A stretch of DNA of 64,000 nucleotides from Glandiceps talaboti (GCF_964340395.1 NC_135571.1:14667221-14731220), one strand, 5' to 3'. Shown: positions 44,200-58,000, counted from the stretch's first letter. Translations and numbers: made by a program. The notes: generated by a model not told the origin, from the letters alone.

Positions 44200-44390
44200 G
44201 GGTTGGATACACAGTGACACACAAACAAAACATACACAGTGACACACAAACAAAACATACACAGTGACACACAAACAAAACATACACAGTGACACACAAA
44301 CAAAACATACATAGTGACACAAACAAAACATACACAGTGACACAAACAAAACATACACAGTGACACACAAACAAAACATACACAGTTGTG
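44200..44390. repeat. Tandem repeat, about 25-bp unit, eight copies
   Basis: ACACAAACAAAACATACACA recurs with GTGAC between. Two units are shortened to 21 bp. Minus-strand Cys-rich frames here are artefacts. Confidence 0.88.
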
Positions 44391-44489
44391 CTTCAGTTGC
44401 ACTATTTTTACAAAACACATTTATTAGAGATTGAACAGAAAATATGGGGTAGCAACGGTTTTTTTTTGAACTGCATAAATTCACCTTCA

Positions 44490-44810
44490 TCTACACATCC
44501 CTAGACGCATCTGTATTAAATGTCAGCTCAATCTGTCCAGTAATTATGGAATTATAGATTTTTGACCAAACAGGCACATTTTCAGACCTAATTGGCATCA
44601 TAATATTATCATAATTATCATATCACAGCAGAGAGTTTTACTACATACCTTGATTTGATAAGAATAGTTTTATTGCCTTTTATGTGTACATGAAATGCCA
44701 ACGGAACTGTCAATTTGTTTGTCCTTTCATATATAGTCTCATGTCAGAAGTTGTATGTGATGTTTGATAATTTATGCCACTAAATGGTCTCTCTAAGTGT
44801 TTATTTTCCA
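44490..44810. repeat. Fragments of two dispersed families
   Basis: 44490-44640 in reverse orientation carries the 'AATTTCAGCCCAATCTG' type sequence also at 48130-48300. 44690-44810 carries ATTTATGCCACTAAATGG as in 5890-6190. Confidence 0.5.
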
Positions 44811-45279
44811 ACACCCTCACCACTAGCTATCATGGGGGGGGGGGGGGGGGGCTGTGCTGATTTACCATATGTTACAAGACTAAAAGCAATAATTACAAAT
44901 TACAAAAGACAAAAACTGTGGTAAACAGAATTGAAAGCCATAGTTGTCGATACCTATGTCCTAACATTTTTCATTCACAGTTGCCTTGTTTCATTTCATT
45001 TCACCAAATACCATCAGATGTTTCACTTCGTTTTGTTGAATACCATAAGACTCTGAAAATCAAAATTCAAAATCGACTGTTCGCAAAAGATTTCAAACCG
45101 GTATAATACTGTATATGGATGAAATTGACCACAAATTAACAGGTATGCTACCATTTTATAGGTATTTCAACAATATTCTATAAATATATGGTTGGTATAC
45201 TCTGGTTATCTTGATGGAAAATAAACCGACCCTCATTGCAGCTAGTACAGCTTTAATTATTACTTATACTAAAAATAGC

Positions 45280-45700
45280 GCCAATGGCATTGTAGCACAA
45301 AGGAAGTTTCATTTGTCTGTTGCTATGGGCATGGTCTTGTTGCTATGTCTATTTGCGTACATTTTTTGAATGTTTACTCATTTGTCAACTAATCCTTGTT
45401 AACTTTGCAATATATTTGATCATTTGGCTGCTGCCATGGCATGGTGTTGTTGCTAGGCATATTTGCATACTTTTTAAATGTTTGTTCACTTGTCAAAGGA
45501 TCCGTTATCTTTATGAAATACACCATCGTTTGGTTGTTGCTATGGGCGTGGTCATGGTTGCTAGGGATATTTGCATACATTTTTTGAATGTTTACTCACT
45601 TGCTATCAGATGTTTTTATTTGACCAAAATATACTACCATTTGGTTGTTGTTAAGGGCGTGGTCATAGTTGCTAGGACCAGTTGTGTCAAAATATTTTGA
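45280..45700 (+). repeat. Repeated TTGCATACATTTTTTGAATG family, about four diverged units
   Basis: GGCGTGGTC, GTTGCTAGG and ATTTGCATACATTTTTTGAA recur at about 120-bp spacing. Related single copies lie at 23500 and 59270. Interspersed family of unknown class that has become tandem here. Confidence 0.6.
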
Positions 45701-45764
45701 ATAAAATCTGCAAAATAACACTTCTAGAAATATCTCACCAAGTTTCAGTCTCACTGACAATATA

Positions 45765-48037
45765 ATAATATAATAATAATAATGGTTTATTGCTTCTTAA
45801 GGCCTCCAGCCCATATCGCAAAAAAATTACAGTACTAGATTACAAAATCTCACGGAAGTGTACAGAAAACAAATTAGCAGAATTCCTTTCTTAAAACCTC
45901 TGCTCTATATACATACGCAGCTAGGTTTAGAATTACTGGACCTTTGTTTGACGACATAAGTGAAACTTTTCAATAGTAGGATTTATATATGACCATTCTG
46001 GTAAGTACTTTTGTCTGAGATTTTGGTACAGGGGACAAACTAAAGTAAAATGGTATTCATCTTCAATATTTGTTGACATACATATTTTACAAGTGCGATC
46101 TTCGAGATCAATACCCAAAGCATGGCCCTTTTCCACAGCCAGTTCGAGACCAGAACTTCTACGGCAAGCCAATGCTCGTCTGAATTTAGTTTCCATTTTT
46201 AACAAACTATAATCTTCTGACTGGAACAAAAATTTAAAATTTCTATATAAACGTAGTTTGTCCTTAGAACACACCTCTGCCCACCAGTCCTGCTTAAAAA
46301 TATCCACTGCTCTGGTCAAGAAGTGGCATAGGAAGATATCAAAGTCACCAGGGCCTTGCCAATACCAAACCTCTCCAAAACCATATTCAAATAAAAGACA
46401 TTTGACCTGTGTTGCCCACGATACCGTGTTATTTCTATCGAGTTCAATAGCAAGATTATAACTCTGCTTTGCTACTCTATTTGGTGGCATTTGTAAGAGT
46501 TTATACCAATATGACAAAACTTTTTTGATTGTATGATTAACAATTGGAGATCTGCCACAGTCCCCTAGTACACATACGTCAGGTGTTGACGACTTTACAC
46601 CTAAAAACATTTTACAATACTTTAGCTGTACTCTTTCTGCAACCTGGAACTTAGCATAACCCCAAATTTCTGCCCCGTAAGTCAAGACTGGCAAGACCAT
46701 AGAGTCAAAAAGTTTAAAATATTCTTTGTAAGGTAAACTACCTGTATTTTTGACAATACGAAAAATTATTCCCATGGCCTTTCTGGCTTGATCCGCTAGA
46801 GTTTCTACTGCTTTGCTCCACTGGTTTCTGCTTGATAACATTAAACCTAAATATTTGTAATAACTGACAGTTTTCATTTTTTCACCTCTGAAGAACCACT
46901 TTTCAGATTTTTTCAGAATACCCCCTCTACGAAATACAATAATTTGAGATTTGCTCATATTTACAGATAAGTTCCATTTCTGACAGAAAGATTCAAGAAC
47001 AGACAGCAATCTTTGCAATCCAATGGGAGTGTCACCAAAAATGGTTACGTCATCCGCATAAAGGAGTGAAAACAAATCATAAAACTCTTGCGTAATCTGG
47101 ATTCCTCAGTTACCTGAGTTTGCTAGCATAGTGTTGAGTTCATTTATAAATAGGGTAAACAGAAATGGGCTCAGCATACATCCTTGCCGCACTCCAACAG
47201 AACAGAATTTTTGAATTTTTGAATTATAACGTGTAACGCAAAAATATTGTCTACTGTACTAAAGCCGCTTCTAAAACCGGCTTGACAATCAGTAATACAA
47301 CCAACGGCATCTGCCCAATTTACTAATCTTTGATTAAGGATAGAAGTAAAGATTTTCCCAAGTGAACTAAGGAGAGTAATACCTCTGTAATTATTTGTGT
47401 CATGAATATTTCCCTTCTTATGTAGAGGGACAATTATGCCCTTACTCCATTCATTTGGGAACTCCCCAATATCAAAAATAGCATTAAAAACAAAGTTTAG
47501 AAGATGAATAACACTGGCTTTGGAGTACATGTAAAACTCATTGCAAATACCGCCTCGTCCTGGGGGTTTAAGTTTACTAAGTGTCGACATTATTTCAACA
47601 TCTGTGATTGGGCCATTCAAAATTTCATCGACATCTCTATCCTCAGGTACAGCTGTTGAATCGAAATCAAATTGCAGTATAGATTCAAAAAGGGCAGTTG
47701 AAGCAATGATATAGTCGACAACACTAGTCCCCCTATTTGCTATACACGTAAAGTCACCTAAGGTGTCATTTCCCCATCTACCGTTTAGAAAGTGAATTGA
47801 GTGGTCACGACATAATTCAAGAAGTCTTCTCCCAAATCTATTTGTAACTAGATCTTTTGATTTCCGATTTATGTTGAATGTATCAACCTTATAGCTGTCA
47901 GGTGTGAGTGGCATATAACTAATGCAATCATCTATGATATAGTCATAATCTTGCGCAGTTCTTGCGTTAAAATCACCCATTAACAGCCAGTTGCAGTCTG
48001 ACTGACAAAGTACTTTTTGAGACAAGTTTTTAACCAA
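45765..48037 (-). pseudogene. Defective LINE with endonuclease remnant and reverse transcriptase
   Basis: On the minus strand: LLMGDFNARTAQDY (apurinic-endonuclease-like motif) and VVDYIIASTALFE, then EWSKGIIVPLHKKG, NNYRGITLLSSLGKIFTSIL and QAGFRSGFSTVDNIFALH. The frame then jumps to GVRQGCMLSPFLFTLFINEL and LLYADDVTIFGD, and stays open to the C-terminal C-x2-C...H zinc-like segment (RTCKICMST...YHFTLVC), ending at 45933. Motif A (the F-x-D-x2-K-A-F-D block) is missing between 47215 and 47230, and the endonuclease-RT linker also looks shortened. The (TTA)n 3' tail is at about 45765-45783. It cannot be autonomous. Confidence 0.85.
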
Positions 48038-48039
48038 AA

Positions 48040-48493
48040 TTCACGTTTTTACACTAATTTGCATATCAATGATGAGATCATTATATGCTTAATATTTCTT
48101 CATCTATACACCCACAGATGCATCCTATTAAAATTTCAGCCCAATCTGCTGAGCAGTTTTGGAATTAAAGATTTTTTACCAAAAAGACACATTTTAGCCC
48201 TAATTTACATATCACTGATGGAATCATCATGTCATGAACAATTCTTAATCTAAACACACCCTAAGAATGCTCCACCCAATTTCAGACCAATCTGCCCAGT
48301 ATTTTCTGAGTTTAAATTTTTGGACCAAAAATCACATTTTTTGACCCAAATCACACACTGTGGTAAGACAATTTTGATTTGAACAATTTCCCAACTAGAC
48401 ACCCGAGATAATGCACCCATTAAATACTATGGCAATCAGTCCGGCAGTTTTGATTTTTAAATTGCTTACACACACACACACACACACACACCC

Positions 48494-48520
<27 letters not shown>
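48040..48520 (-). repeat. Dispersed repeat with (CA)n(CAGA)n head, inverted copy
   Basis: CCCTAATTTACATATCA, TTGACCCAAATCACACACTG and CACACACA then CAGACAGA form the reverse complement of the family at 22930-23450. The LINE above begins right beside it. Confidence 0.65.
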
Positions 48521-48524
<4 letters not shown>

Positions 48525-48811
48525 CTTATCAGTTCAGTTGTGATTATAAAAACTTTACACGTCAAACTGATGAATTAGAATAACATCTTCTCATATTATT
48601 TCTGACAAAGCACAATGTAAAGATTACCTTATGAAAATATACTGTCATGTTAAAAGAGTTACCATAGTAACCAATTACAAAACTGTAGAAATGTCTGCCT
48701 AAATGCCTATGTTTCTTCAATGTCATTAGACCACCAAATATCCTAAAACATCCAAGGTGGTTGTCATTTCTCTACATCAAGGTAAAACATCCAAGGTGGT
48801 TGTCACTTTCT

Positions 48812-48953
48812 CTATGTCAAGGTAAAATCAAAAGGTTTAAAATCTTCTCTAAATTTAGCGGCAAGTTTGAACTCAGTGTCTTTATTTCCAGCACATGCCT
48901 TCCAGTCTACTCTACCTGCCATATCAAGAACTTCAGGACTTGCAAGAACTTCC
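48812..48953 (-). CDS. CWF19L1: CWF19L1 last exon: [11 protein letters not shown] to stop
   Basis: The acceptor is TTGATTTCCAG. One base completes Arg, then [20 protein letters not shown] and [14 protein letters not shown], with a stop TAG at 48812-48814. It matches the C-terminal CwfJ_C2 end (D-F-x-P-Y/F-D-F-T). No AATAAA was found within 300 bases after it. Confidence 0.95.
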
Positions 48954-49038
48954 CTGGAAATCAAACAAACACAAACATTTTTAATTTTGTATTTAGTCAC
49001 TAAGTAGTGTTGTGTGTTTGTTTGTTTGTGTGTCTGTG

Positions 49039-49070
<32 letters not shown>

Positions 49071-52000
49071 AAACAGACATTGCTACAAACTTTAAACATT
49101 GAAAATATTATGTTGTCTTTACATTCTGTTGACACTTGAGTGGTGTCTGGTGTCTCTATGTATTGAATGGTGTCTCTAGATACAATACTTCACAAGTCAC
49201 TGATTAATTGATTTGACCTTTAAGGAGGTCAAGGTCAAAGATCGAAGTATAAAAAGAAAACTCAATTGTGACATGGGTGTAGACACTTGAATGTTGTCTT
49301 TGTGTAATCAACTTCTTGAGTCATATATGAAAAAGAAATTTTGGATATTTGTATGAAAATGTTAGTCAAAGCCAAAGCTAAATTTCAGCTCAATCAACTG
49401 AGTAGTTTTGGAATTGAAGGGGAGTAAGTTTATCACACGGGTTCATTATGCACTTCTCCACCCAAACGATGTAATCTTAACTTAATCCTGAAGAATTAAC
49501 GACCAAGCTGAGAATCACTATCTTTCTCGGTAAATACTGGTAAGACGTACGACAAAAAGAAATAAAACAAGGGTTGATTTGGATTACCGAGAGTAACTGT
49601 GCTGTTTACCATACTGGGTTGAAATATACTGAATGGTTTGTATACTGTGCATTTATATCATTTATAAACTGTAAATGTACTTGCTTGTCCCGTGACTTGA
49701 GTATTCACACAGCTGTGCTTTACTAAACATTTAATGTTTTTTCCAGGTTTGATAAGTTACTGTTCAAAGTTTGACTAAAAATATTCCAAGACATTGTGCC
49801 ATGTATTTGTCAAAAAACCGCAAAACATTCCGAGCCAATAATAATATCACAAACGCATGCTACTGAGCTACGTGTTGATGACTGTTTACTGTGGTCTGTT
49901 CTGATCTAGCTCTCAGTCCTATAATATGACTTCCAATAGTCCTATGATGTGTTGTAGTATCACGGCGCAAATATCCAGTGTTAGTTTTGATCATGATTAT
50001 TGCCAAAATGCATGATTGTTGAAAAGTGTATTTGCGTGCCATTTAGTTTTTGTCAGAATTTTATTCTCGATGAGTCTTTTTGATGTTTCTGAGCATAACA
50101 CTATTACAAGAAATTGAGAGGAGAATTTGCATTGAGCAGTTTGAATCAGACGTATAAATGAACATCAGTTTAACAACGTCAATATGACTACAAGTTCATC
50201 AACAAAGACCAAGACGGACATATGGGAATTTTGTGAAAGTCTCCCAAAAGACTACCGACCAAAACTATGACATATAAATAAAGATATTTTATCCAAGTTT
50301 GAACAGTGTTAAGTATGGTGACTGTGACCACATCCACATTCCACAGACTATCAGAAGTCTACACATACCAAATTTATTTGAAAATCCCCAAGGATTCACT
50401 ACATTGTTAATAGTCTGAATTCTGGCCTCTATCTGAGGATGTCAGAGCAACGAGTCTTAAAAGTCAGTTGTTTGAGGCTCAAAATAGAGCTAGGGTGTAG
50501 AGACTTCAGATAATTCAATACCTTGGTAACATCCCGGGTTACTGGATAATATGGTTTTGATGGGCGAATATGATTTAGAATAATTCAGATAATAATGGAT
50601 GGGTTCCTATAGGATTACCATCTATCTTGCGGTGTACTGATGAGATAGCAGCAGCTCTATAGCCATTCACTGTATTGTATGAATGATCTTGTTTTTCTGG
50701 GATAGTACAGTCAGGAAATCTATGATTACAGTGATAGGACAATGAGTTGGATCTGCCTTCCGTTGATGGCACCAGCAAGAATATTTCTTCCATTCAAAGT
50801 CATATTGTCTGGAAGTCCCATGGCGGACTGCCTTGAGGAGTATTTCGGTATGCCAAGGCCTGTGGATCTCTTCTCCATGACACATACTGTTGAAGTTGTT
50901 TTGTTGTTCAACTTGCAAACAAGTCTATCTCGGGTTGACGAAAATGATTGCAGATTCTCTATTCGATGTAAGTGTTCAGCTGGTAATCGTGGTGATCGTG
51001 GAACACTCTGGACATTTTGTCTGCTAGGGCATTGATTTGTCCCTGTAGATGTTCTACTGTTCAGGTTGATATCTGTTGTTCACAATATTACCATATTTGG
51101 AGTGCTACTTAGCATAGAGTTGGAGACCTGGAGCCTCCCTGGTGCTTAAGATAGGCTACTGCGTTCTCCACTTGTAGGGTCACACTTATGTTTTTTTTAA
51201 TACTCCTGAAGTTTAGACAACATTTAGTTATACTCTCCGACACGTAAACTTTGCGTTGTTGCATCATGCATCATGAGATGTCACATTGACCTCATGCTTC
51301 CTTTGACGTCCGTATGACACTAGGTCAAGGGTTAAATTCACCTTGAAGGTTTCGCTAGTGATAGCATGGCCACTCTTGTTTTACTGCGTAATCATCAAAT
51401 GTTTTCCCAATAATTATGAATTAATTTCTTATTAATACATCATTACACTTCGGTTATTTTTAGATAAATAGAAAAAGTTGACAGAACTGACGTACGACAG
51501 ACACTGTCGGAAAATCAACCTAACCCTTAAGCTCCGTCAGATGTCACTGACAGCGGAGCTAACAAACTTGTTTACCTAGTACCTGCCAAATTGTAAATAA
51601 ACTTGTTTACCTGCCAAATTGTAAATAAACTTGTTTACCTGCCAAATTGTAAATAAACTTGTTTACCTGCCAAATTGTAGTGGAAAACCTTTCTTTATCC
51701 TATGTAGTAATTTAGTACCAGAATCCAATTCAACAAAGAAAAATGGTGAACCAGTTGAAATGATCTGAAACAAATTGAATGTTTTTTAAATCATTGAAAT
51801 TATAGTCTTATCAAATTGACAGACAAATTACACAAGATGTTAATACTGTGAAGATAGCTAGGATATGAGGACAATGGTCACAACCAAAGTATACATCTTT
51901 ACCTGTTTTAAATCAGAATGTGTTGGAATTTCATTGATTTCTAGTTTCTGTTGTTCACCATATTCTTGGAATACTTCACTTACAGTGACAGCTTTGTCTT

Positions 52001-55000
52001 CAGGTACAGGTACAACCTAGAACAACATTTACAATTTAACAACTTAGCTAGTAGTTGACAAACAATTACATCAGACATCACCAAAACATGTTTAATACAT
52101 TACATCATCAAAATATGTGAGTAAATGACATCATCAAAATATGATATGAGTAAATGACATCATCAAAATATGATGTGAGTGGATGACATCATCAAAGTAT
52201 GAATAAATGACATCATCAAATATGAGTAATTGACATCAACATGAGTGAATGACATCATCAAAACATGAGTAAATGACATCATCAAAATATGATGAGTGAA
52301 TGAAAAAGAAAACTGAAAATATTAATGGCATAATGTGTATCCTAGCTGGATGTACAATGTGTATCAAAACTGGTTTTAAGACTTAATAAACTTGACTCCA
52401 CACTGCTTTTCTCTAATTCATAAATTACACTATAATTGTTAATACCTGCATTTGGAGATGCTGACTTCTAAAGTTTCGTTCAAATATAACACATGATTTC
52501 CCTTGACTCTTAAACATCTTCCGGAGACTGGTCTTGTATTGTTCTATTTCTTCTACACAATCCTGTCGACAGCAATATATAGAATGTATTAAAAGTATGT
52601 GTCTATTAATAACAGTATATAGAATGTACTAACAGTATGTGTCTATTAATAACAGTATATAGAATGTATTAAAGGTATGTGTCTATTAGTAACAATATAT
52701 AGAATGTATTAAAAGTATGTGTCTATTAGTAACAGTATATAGAATGTATTAACAGTATGTATCTATTAGTAACAATATATAGAATGTATTAACAGTATGT
52801 GTCTATTAGTAACAATATATAGAATGTATTAACAGTATGTTTCTATTAGTAACAATATATAGAATGTATTAACAGTATGTGTCTATTAATAACAATATAT
52901 AGAGTGTATATGTGCCTTATAAATAAAAGTCTTAAAAGGCTCCTAAAACTCAATGTCATATTAAGTTCAAATGAGGAGTCACCATGCAATACTACTGAAT
53001 AGAATAAAAAATAATGTAAAAATGTATCTATATTATACCTCAAAAAATAATACTGCCCACCTGTGGGAACGTTATGACTGCCCACCTGTGGGAACGTTAT
53101 GACTTTCCACCTGTGGGAACGTTATGACTGCCCAGCTGTGGGAACGTTATGACTTTCCACCTGTGGGAACATTATGACTGCCCACCTGTGGTATCTCTAC
53201 TATTACCTACCTGTGGTAAGTCAACGGATGATTGATAATGTCCAATTGGTAGTATCAACACATGCTCAGCTACTAAACCTCCTTTGGCCAACGCTAGATA
53301 TGTCTGTCAATATACAAAATACCACACAATGTTTGTCTTCAATATCTACATAACTTCCCTACTAACCAATGAAATCAGTCCTACTAATTTCCTGTGTACC
53401 ATCAACATTACCCAATGAAATCAGTTGTACTTACATGTGTACCAACACTAACGAATGAAATCAGTTGTACTTACCTGTGTACCAACACTAACCAATGAAA
53501 TCAGTTGTACTTACCTGTGTACCAACACTAACCAATGAAATCAGTTGTACTTACCTGTGTACCAACACTAACCAATGAAATCAGTTGTACTTACCTGTGT
53601 ACCAACACTAACCAATGAAATCAGTTGTACTTACCTGTGTACCAACACTAACCAATGAAATCAGGTGTACTTACCTGTGTACCAACACTAACCAATGAAA
53701 TCAGGTGTACTTACCTGTGTACCAACACTAACCAATGAAATCAGTTGTACTTACCTGTGTACCAACACTAACCAATGAAATCAGTTGTACTTACCTGTGT
53801 ACCATTGAACACTAACCAATGAAATCAGGTGTACTTACCTGTGTACCAACACTAACCAATGAAATCAGCTGTACTTACTTGTGTACCAACACTAACCAAT
53901 GAAATCAGGTGTACTTACCTGTGTACCAACACTAACCAATGAAATCAGTTGTACTTACTTGTGTACCAACATTAACCAATGAAATCAGGTGTACTTACCT
54001 GTGTACCAACACTAACCAATGAAATCAGTTGTACTTACCTGTGTACCAACACTAACCAATGAAATCAGGTGTACTTACCTGTGTACCAATACTAACCAAT
54101 GAAATCAGTTGTACTTACCTGTGTACCAACACTAACCAATGAAATCAGTTGTACTTACCTGTGTACCAACACTAACCAATGAAATCAGGTGTACTTACCT
54201 GTGTACCAACACTAACCAATGAAATCAGCTGTACTTACTTGTGTACCAACACTAACCAATGAAATCAGTTGTACTTACCTGTGTACCAACACTAACCAAT
54301 GAAATCAGTTGTACTTACTTGTGTACCAACACTAACCAATGAAACCAGGTGTACTTACCTGTGTACCAACACTAACCAATGAAATCAGCTGTACTTACTT
54401 GTGTACCAACACTAACCAATGAAATCAGCTGTACTTACTTGTGTACCAACACTAACCAATGAAATCAGCTGTACTTACTTGTGTACCAATACTATACCAA
54501 TGAAATCAGCTGTACTTACCTGAGTACCAACACTAACCACTAAGTGTTTTTCAACTTCAGGACTTCCTAGACAAAACCAACATGGCCCTGTAGGTTTTGG
54601 AGGAGCTAAGAAAAAAAATAGGGAAAAAGTCACTTTTGAACAGATTCTGTCCTCATGGTACTATTAGTATTAGTATTATTCTTAATCATCATCATTATTT
54701 ATAATCTACCAGTATTATTAACTTACACTTATCTTTATAGACTATAGACCATTCATAAATCTATTATTAACTTACACCTATTTTTCTTGACTATAGACCA
54801 TTCATAAATCTATTAACTTACACCTATTTTTCTTGACTATAGACCATTCATAAATCTATTAACTTACACCTATGTTTCTTGACTATAGACCATTCATAAA
54901 TCTATTAACTTACACCTATGTTTCTTGACTATAGACCATTCATAAATCTATCATTAACTTACGTCTATTCAATTCAATTCAAATCAATATCACTTTCTTG

Positions 55001-58000
55001 TCTACATTGGAAATTTCTCTTAAATTTCTCTTAACTCCAAAGAGACACAAATATAATTGACATGCAACATATAGACAACTGAAGATGGAAAGACTGATAT
55101 ATAAATGAAGAATAGAATGTAAATGACAGATTAAGATTCAGCATGATAAGATGTTAATTCTAAGATACCAGTTGACTATCAACCTGAATTAAGAATGTTT
55201 ATTGTGCTTGGTGGAAATGATTTCTTAAAAACATTATTGCAATCAAGTGGCATTCTATAATGCCTGGCTAAAGGTAACAGTTTGAACTGAGAACACAGAA
55301 GGTGAGAGAGGTCATCGGTCACAGCCAATGAAGGCAATAGTTTGAACTGAGAACACAGAGGGTGAGAGAGGTCGTCATAATTAACATAGGTCTATGTTTA
55401 ACTGTAGACCATTCATAAGTAACTTACGTCTGTTTAACTGTAGACCATTCATAATTAACATAGGTCTATGTTTAACTATAGACCATTGATAATCAACATA
55501 GGTCTATGTTTAACTATAGACCATTTATAATCAACATAGGTCTATGTTTAACTATAGACCATTCATAATTAACATGTCTATGTTTAACTATAGACCATTC
55601 ATAATCAACATAGGTATATGTTTAACTATAGACCATTGATAATCAACATAGGTATATGTTTAACTATAGACCATTGATAATCAACATAGGTCTATGTTTA
55701 ACTATAGACCATTCATAATCAACATAGGTCTATGTTTAACTATAGACCATTCATAATCAACATAGGTCTATGTTTAACTATAGACCATTGATAATTAACA
55801 TAGGTCTATGTTTAACTATAGACCATTGATAATCAACATAGGTCTATGTTTAACTATAGACCATTTATAATCAACATAGGTCTATGTTTAACTATAGACC
55901 ATTCATAATTAACATGTCTATGTTTAACTATAGACCATTCATAATCAACATAGGTATATGTTTAACTATAGACCATTCATAATTAACATAAGTCTATGTT
56001 TAACTATAGACCATTCATAATCAACATAGGTCTATGTTTAACTATAGACCATTTATAATCAACATAGGTCTATGTTTAACTATAGACCATTCATAATCAA
56101 CATAGGTCTATGTTTAACTATAGACCATTGATAATCAACATAGGTCTATGTTTAACTATAGACCATTTATAATCAACATAGGTCTATGTTTAACTATAGA
56201 CCAATAATAATTAACTTACGTCTGTGTTTCTTGATATGAGGACCGCCATCTTTTCTCTGTTGTCTTTTGTCTCCTCTTTGTTGCTTCTCGTCTTTTTTTT
56301 CATAACTTTTAGAGTCAAAGAAGTATTGATTTGACATATCTGGCTGTGAGGAAAAAGTAACAGAACGAAGTATTCGACTGTCATATCTGAAACTCTGACA
56401 ACACATTATACATATCTGAAACTCTGACAACACATTATACATATCTGAAACTCTGACAACACATTATACATATCTGAAACTCTGACAACATATTATACAT
56501 ATCTGAAACTCTGACAACACAGTGTACATATCTAAAACTCTGACAACACAGTGTACATATCTAAAACTCTGACAACACATTGTACATATCTGAAACTCTG
56601 ACAACACATTATACATATCTAAAACTCTGACAACACATTGTACATATCTAAAACTCTGACAACACAGTGTACATATATGAAACTCTGACAACACAGTGTA
56701 CATATATGAAACTCTGACAACACAGTGTACATATATGAAACTCTGACAACACAGTGTACATATATGAAACTCTGACAACACAGTGTACATTTATGAAACT
56801 CTGACAACACAGTGTACATATCTAAAACTCTGACAACACATTGTACCTGTGTCTGTTATCTTGTACTCTAAATAGACACTGGGGTTACATCTATAAACCT
56901 ACCTACTCTAAATAGACACTGGGGTTACATCTATAAACCTACCTGTGTTTGTTATCTTGTACTCTAAATAGACACTGGGGTTACATCTATAAACCTACCT
57001 ACTCTAAATAGACACTGGGGTTACATCTATAAACCTACCTGTGTTTGTTATCTTGTACTCTAAATAGACACTGGGGTTACATCTATAAACCTACCTACTC
57101 TAAATAGACACTGGGGTTACATCTATAAACCTACCTACTCTAAATAGACACTGGGGTTACATCTATAAACCTACCTGTGGTTGTTATCTTGTACTCTAAA
57201 TAGACACTGGGGTTACATCTATAAACCTACCTACTCTAAATAGACACTGGGGTTACATCTATAAACCTACCTACTCTAAATAGACACTGGGGTTACATCT
57301 ATAAACCTACCTACTCTAAATAGACACTGGGGTTACATCTATAAACCTACCTACTCTAAATAGACACTGGGGTTACATCTATAAACCTACCTGTGTTTGT
57401 TGTATATCTTGCACTGCAAAGGGACACTGGGTTACATCTTGGGGTTGTTTTGTCAGTTCCTTCTCATCCATATCACACAGTGGTGTTATATTAAATGCAT
57501 ACAGATACTGTGAAAAAACAAGTTATAGATAGAATGTTAACTAGTCTGGTATATCATAATGTCTATGCTCTAAAATCTACACACATCTATTTTAAGGTAG
57601 CACTATACTGAGAGTGCTATCCCTACCTTAAAGTATACTATAGTCTATACTGAGAGTGCTATCCCTACCTTAAAGTATACTATAGTCTATACTGAGAGTG
57701 CTATCCCTACCTTAAAGTATACTATAGTCTATACTGAGAGTGCTATCCCTACCTTAAAGTATACTATAGTCTATACTGAGAGTGCTAGCCCTACCTTAAA
57801 GTATACTATAGTCTATATAGTCAACATTTGTAACCAAAATACCCATATATCAAAATTTGAAATTTATGAATGGGTTTCCACTCCATTGACATAAAAAAAT
57901 TAGTAATGAATTTGTCTTATTAAGTTACTAACAATCTATCTGGTTTGTCCTATCAATGTAACTCAATAAATTACAAACAGTCTACTAACTATGTTCACAA

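Larger units (their letters stand above)
43130..45764. other. Gene-free stretch with simple and dispersed repeats
   Basis: 43250-43440 is (TTTG)n-rich; poly-C/poly-G tracts lie at about 43705-43798, 43883 and 44834. No domain-bearing frame was found. Named repeats inside it are listed separately. Confidence 0.55.

Noticed and set aside
51667-51672. GC-type donor (TTTG/GCAGGT) for CWF19L1 exon 12
   Set aside because: The standard GT four bases later gives the right phase and the Arg of REVLAS.
53400-54530. CRISPR-like array
   Set aside because: Units are contiguous with no unique spacers, the genome is eukaryotic and no cas genes exist.
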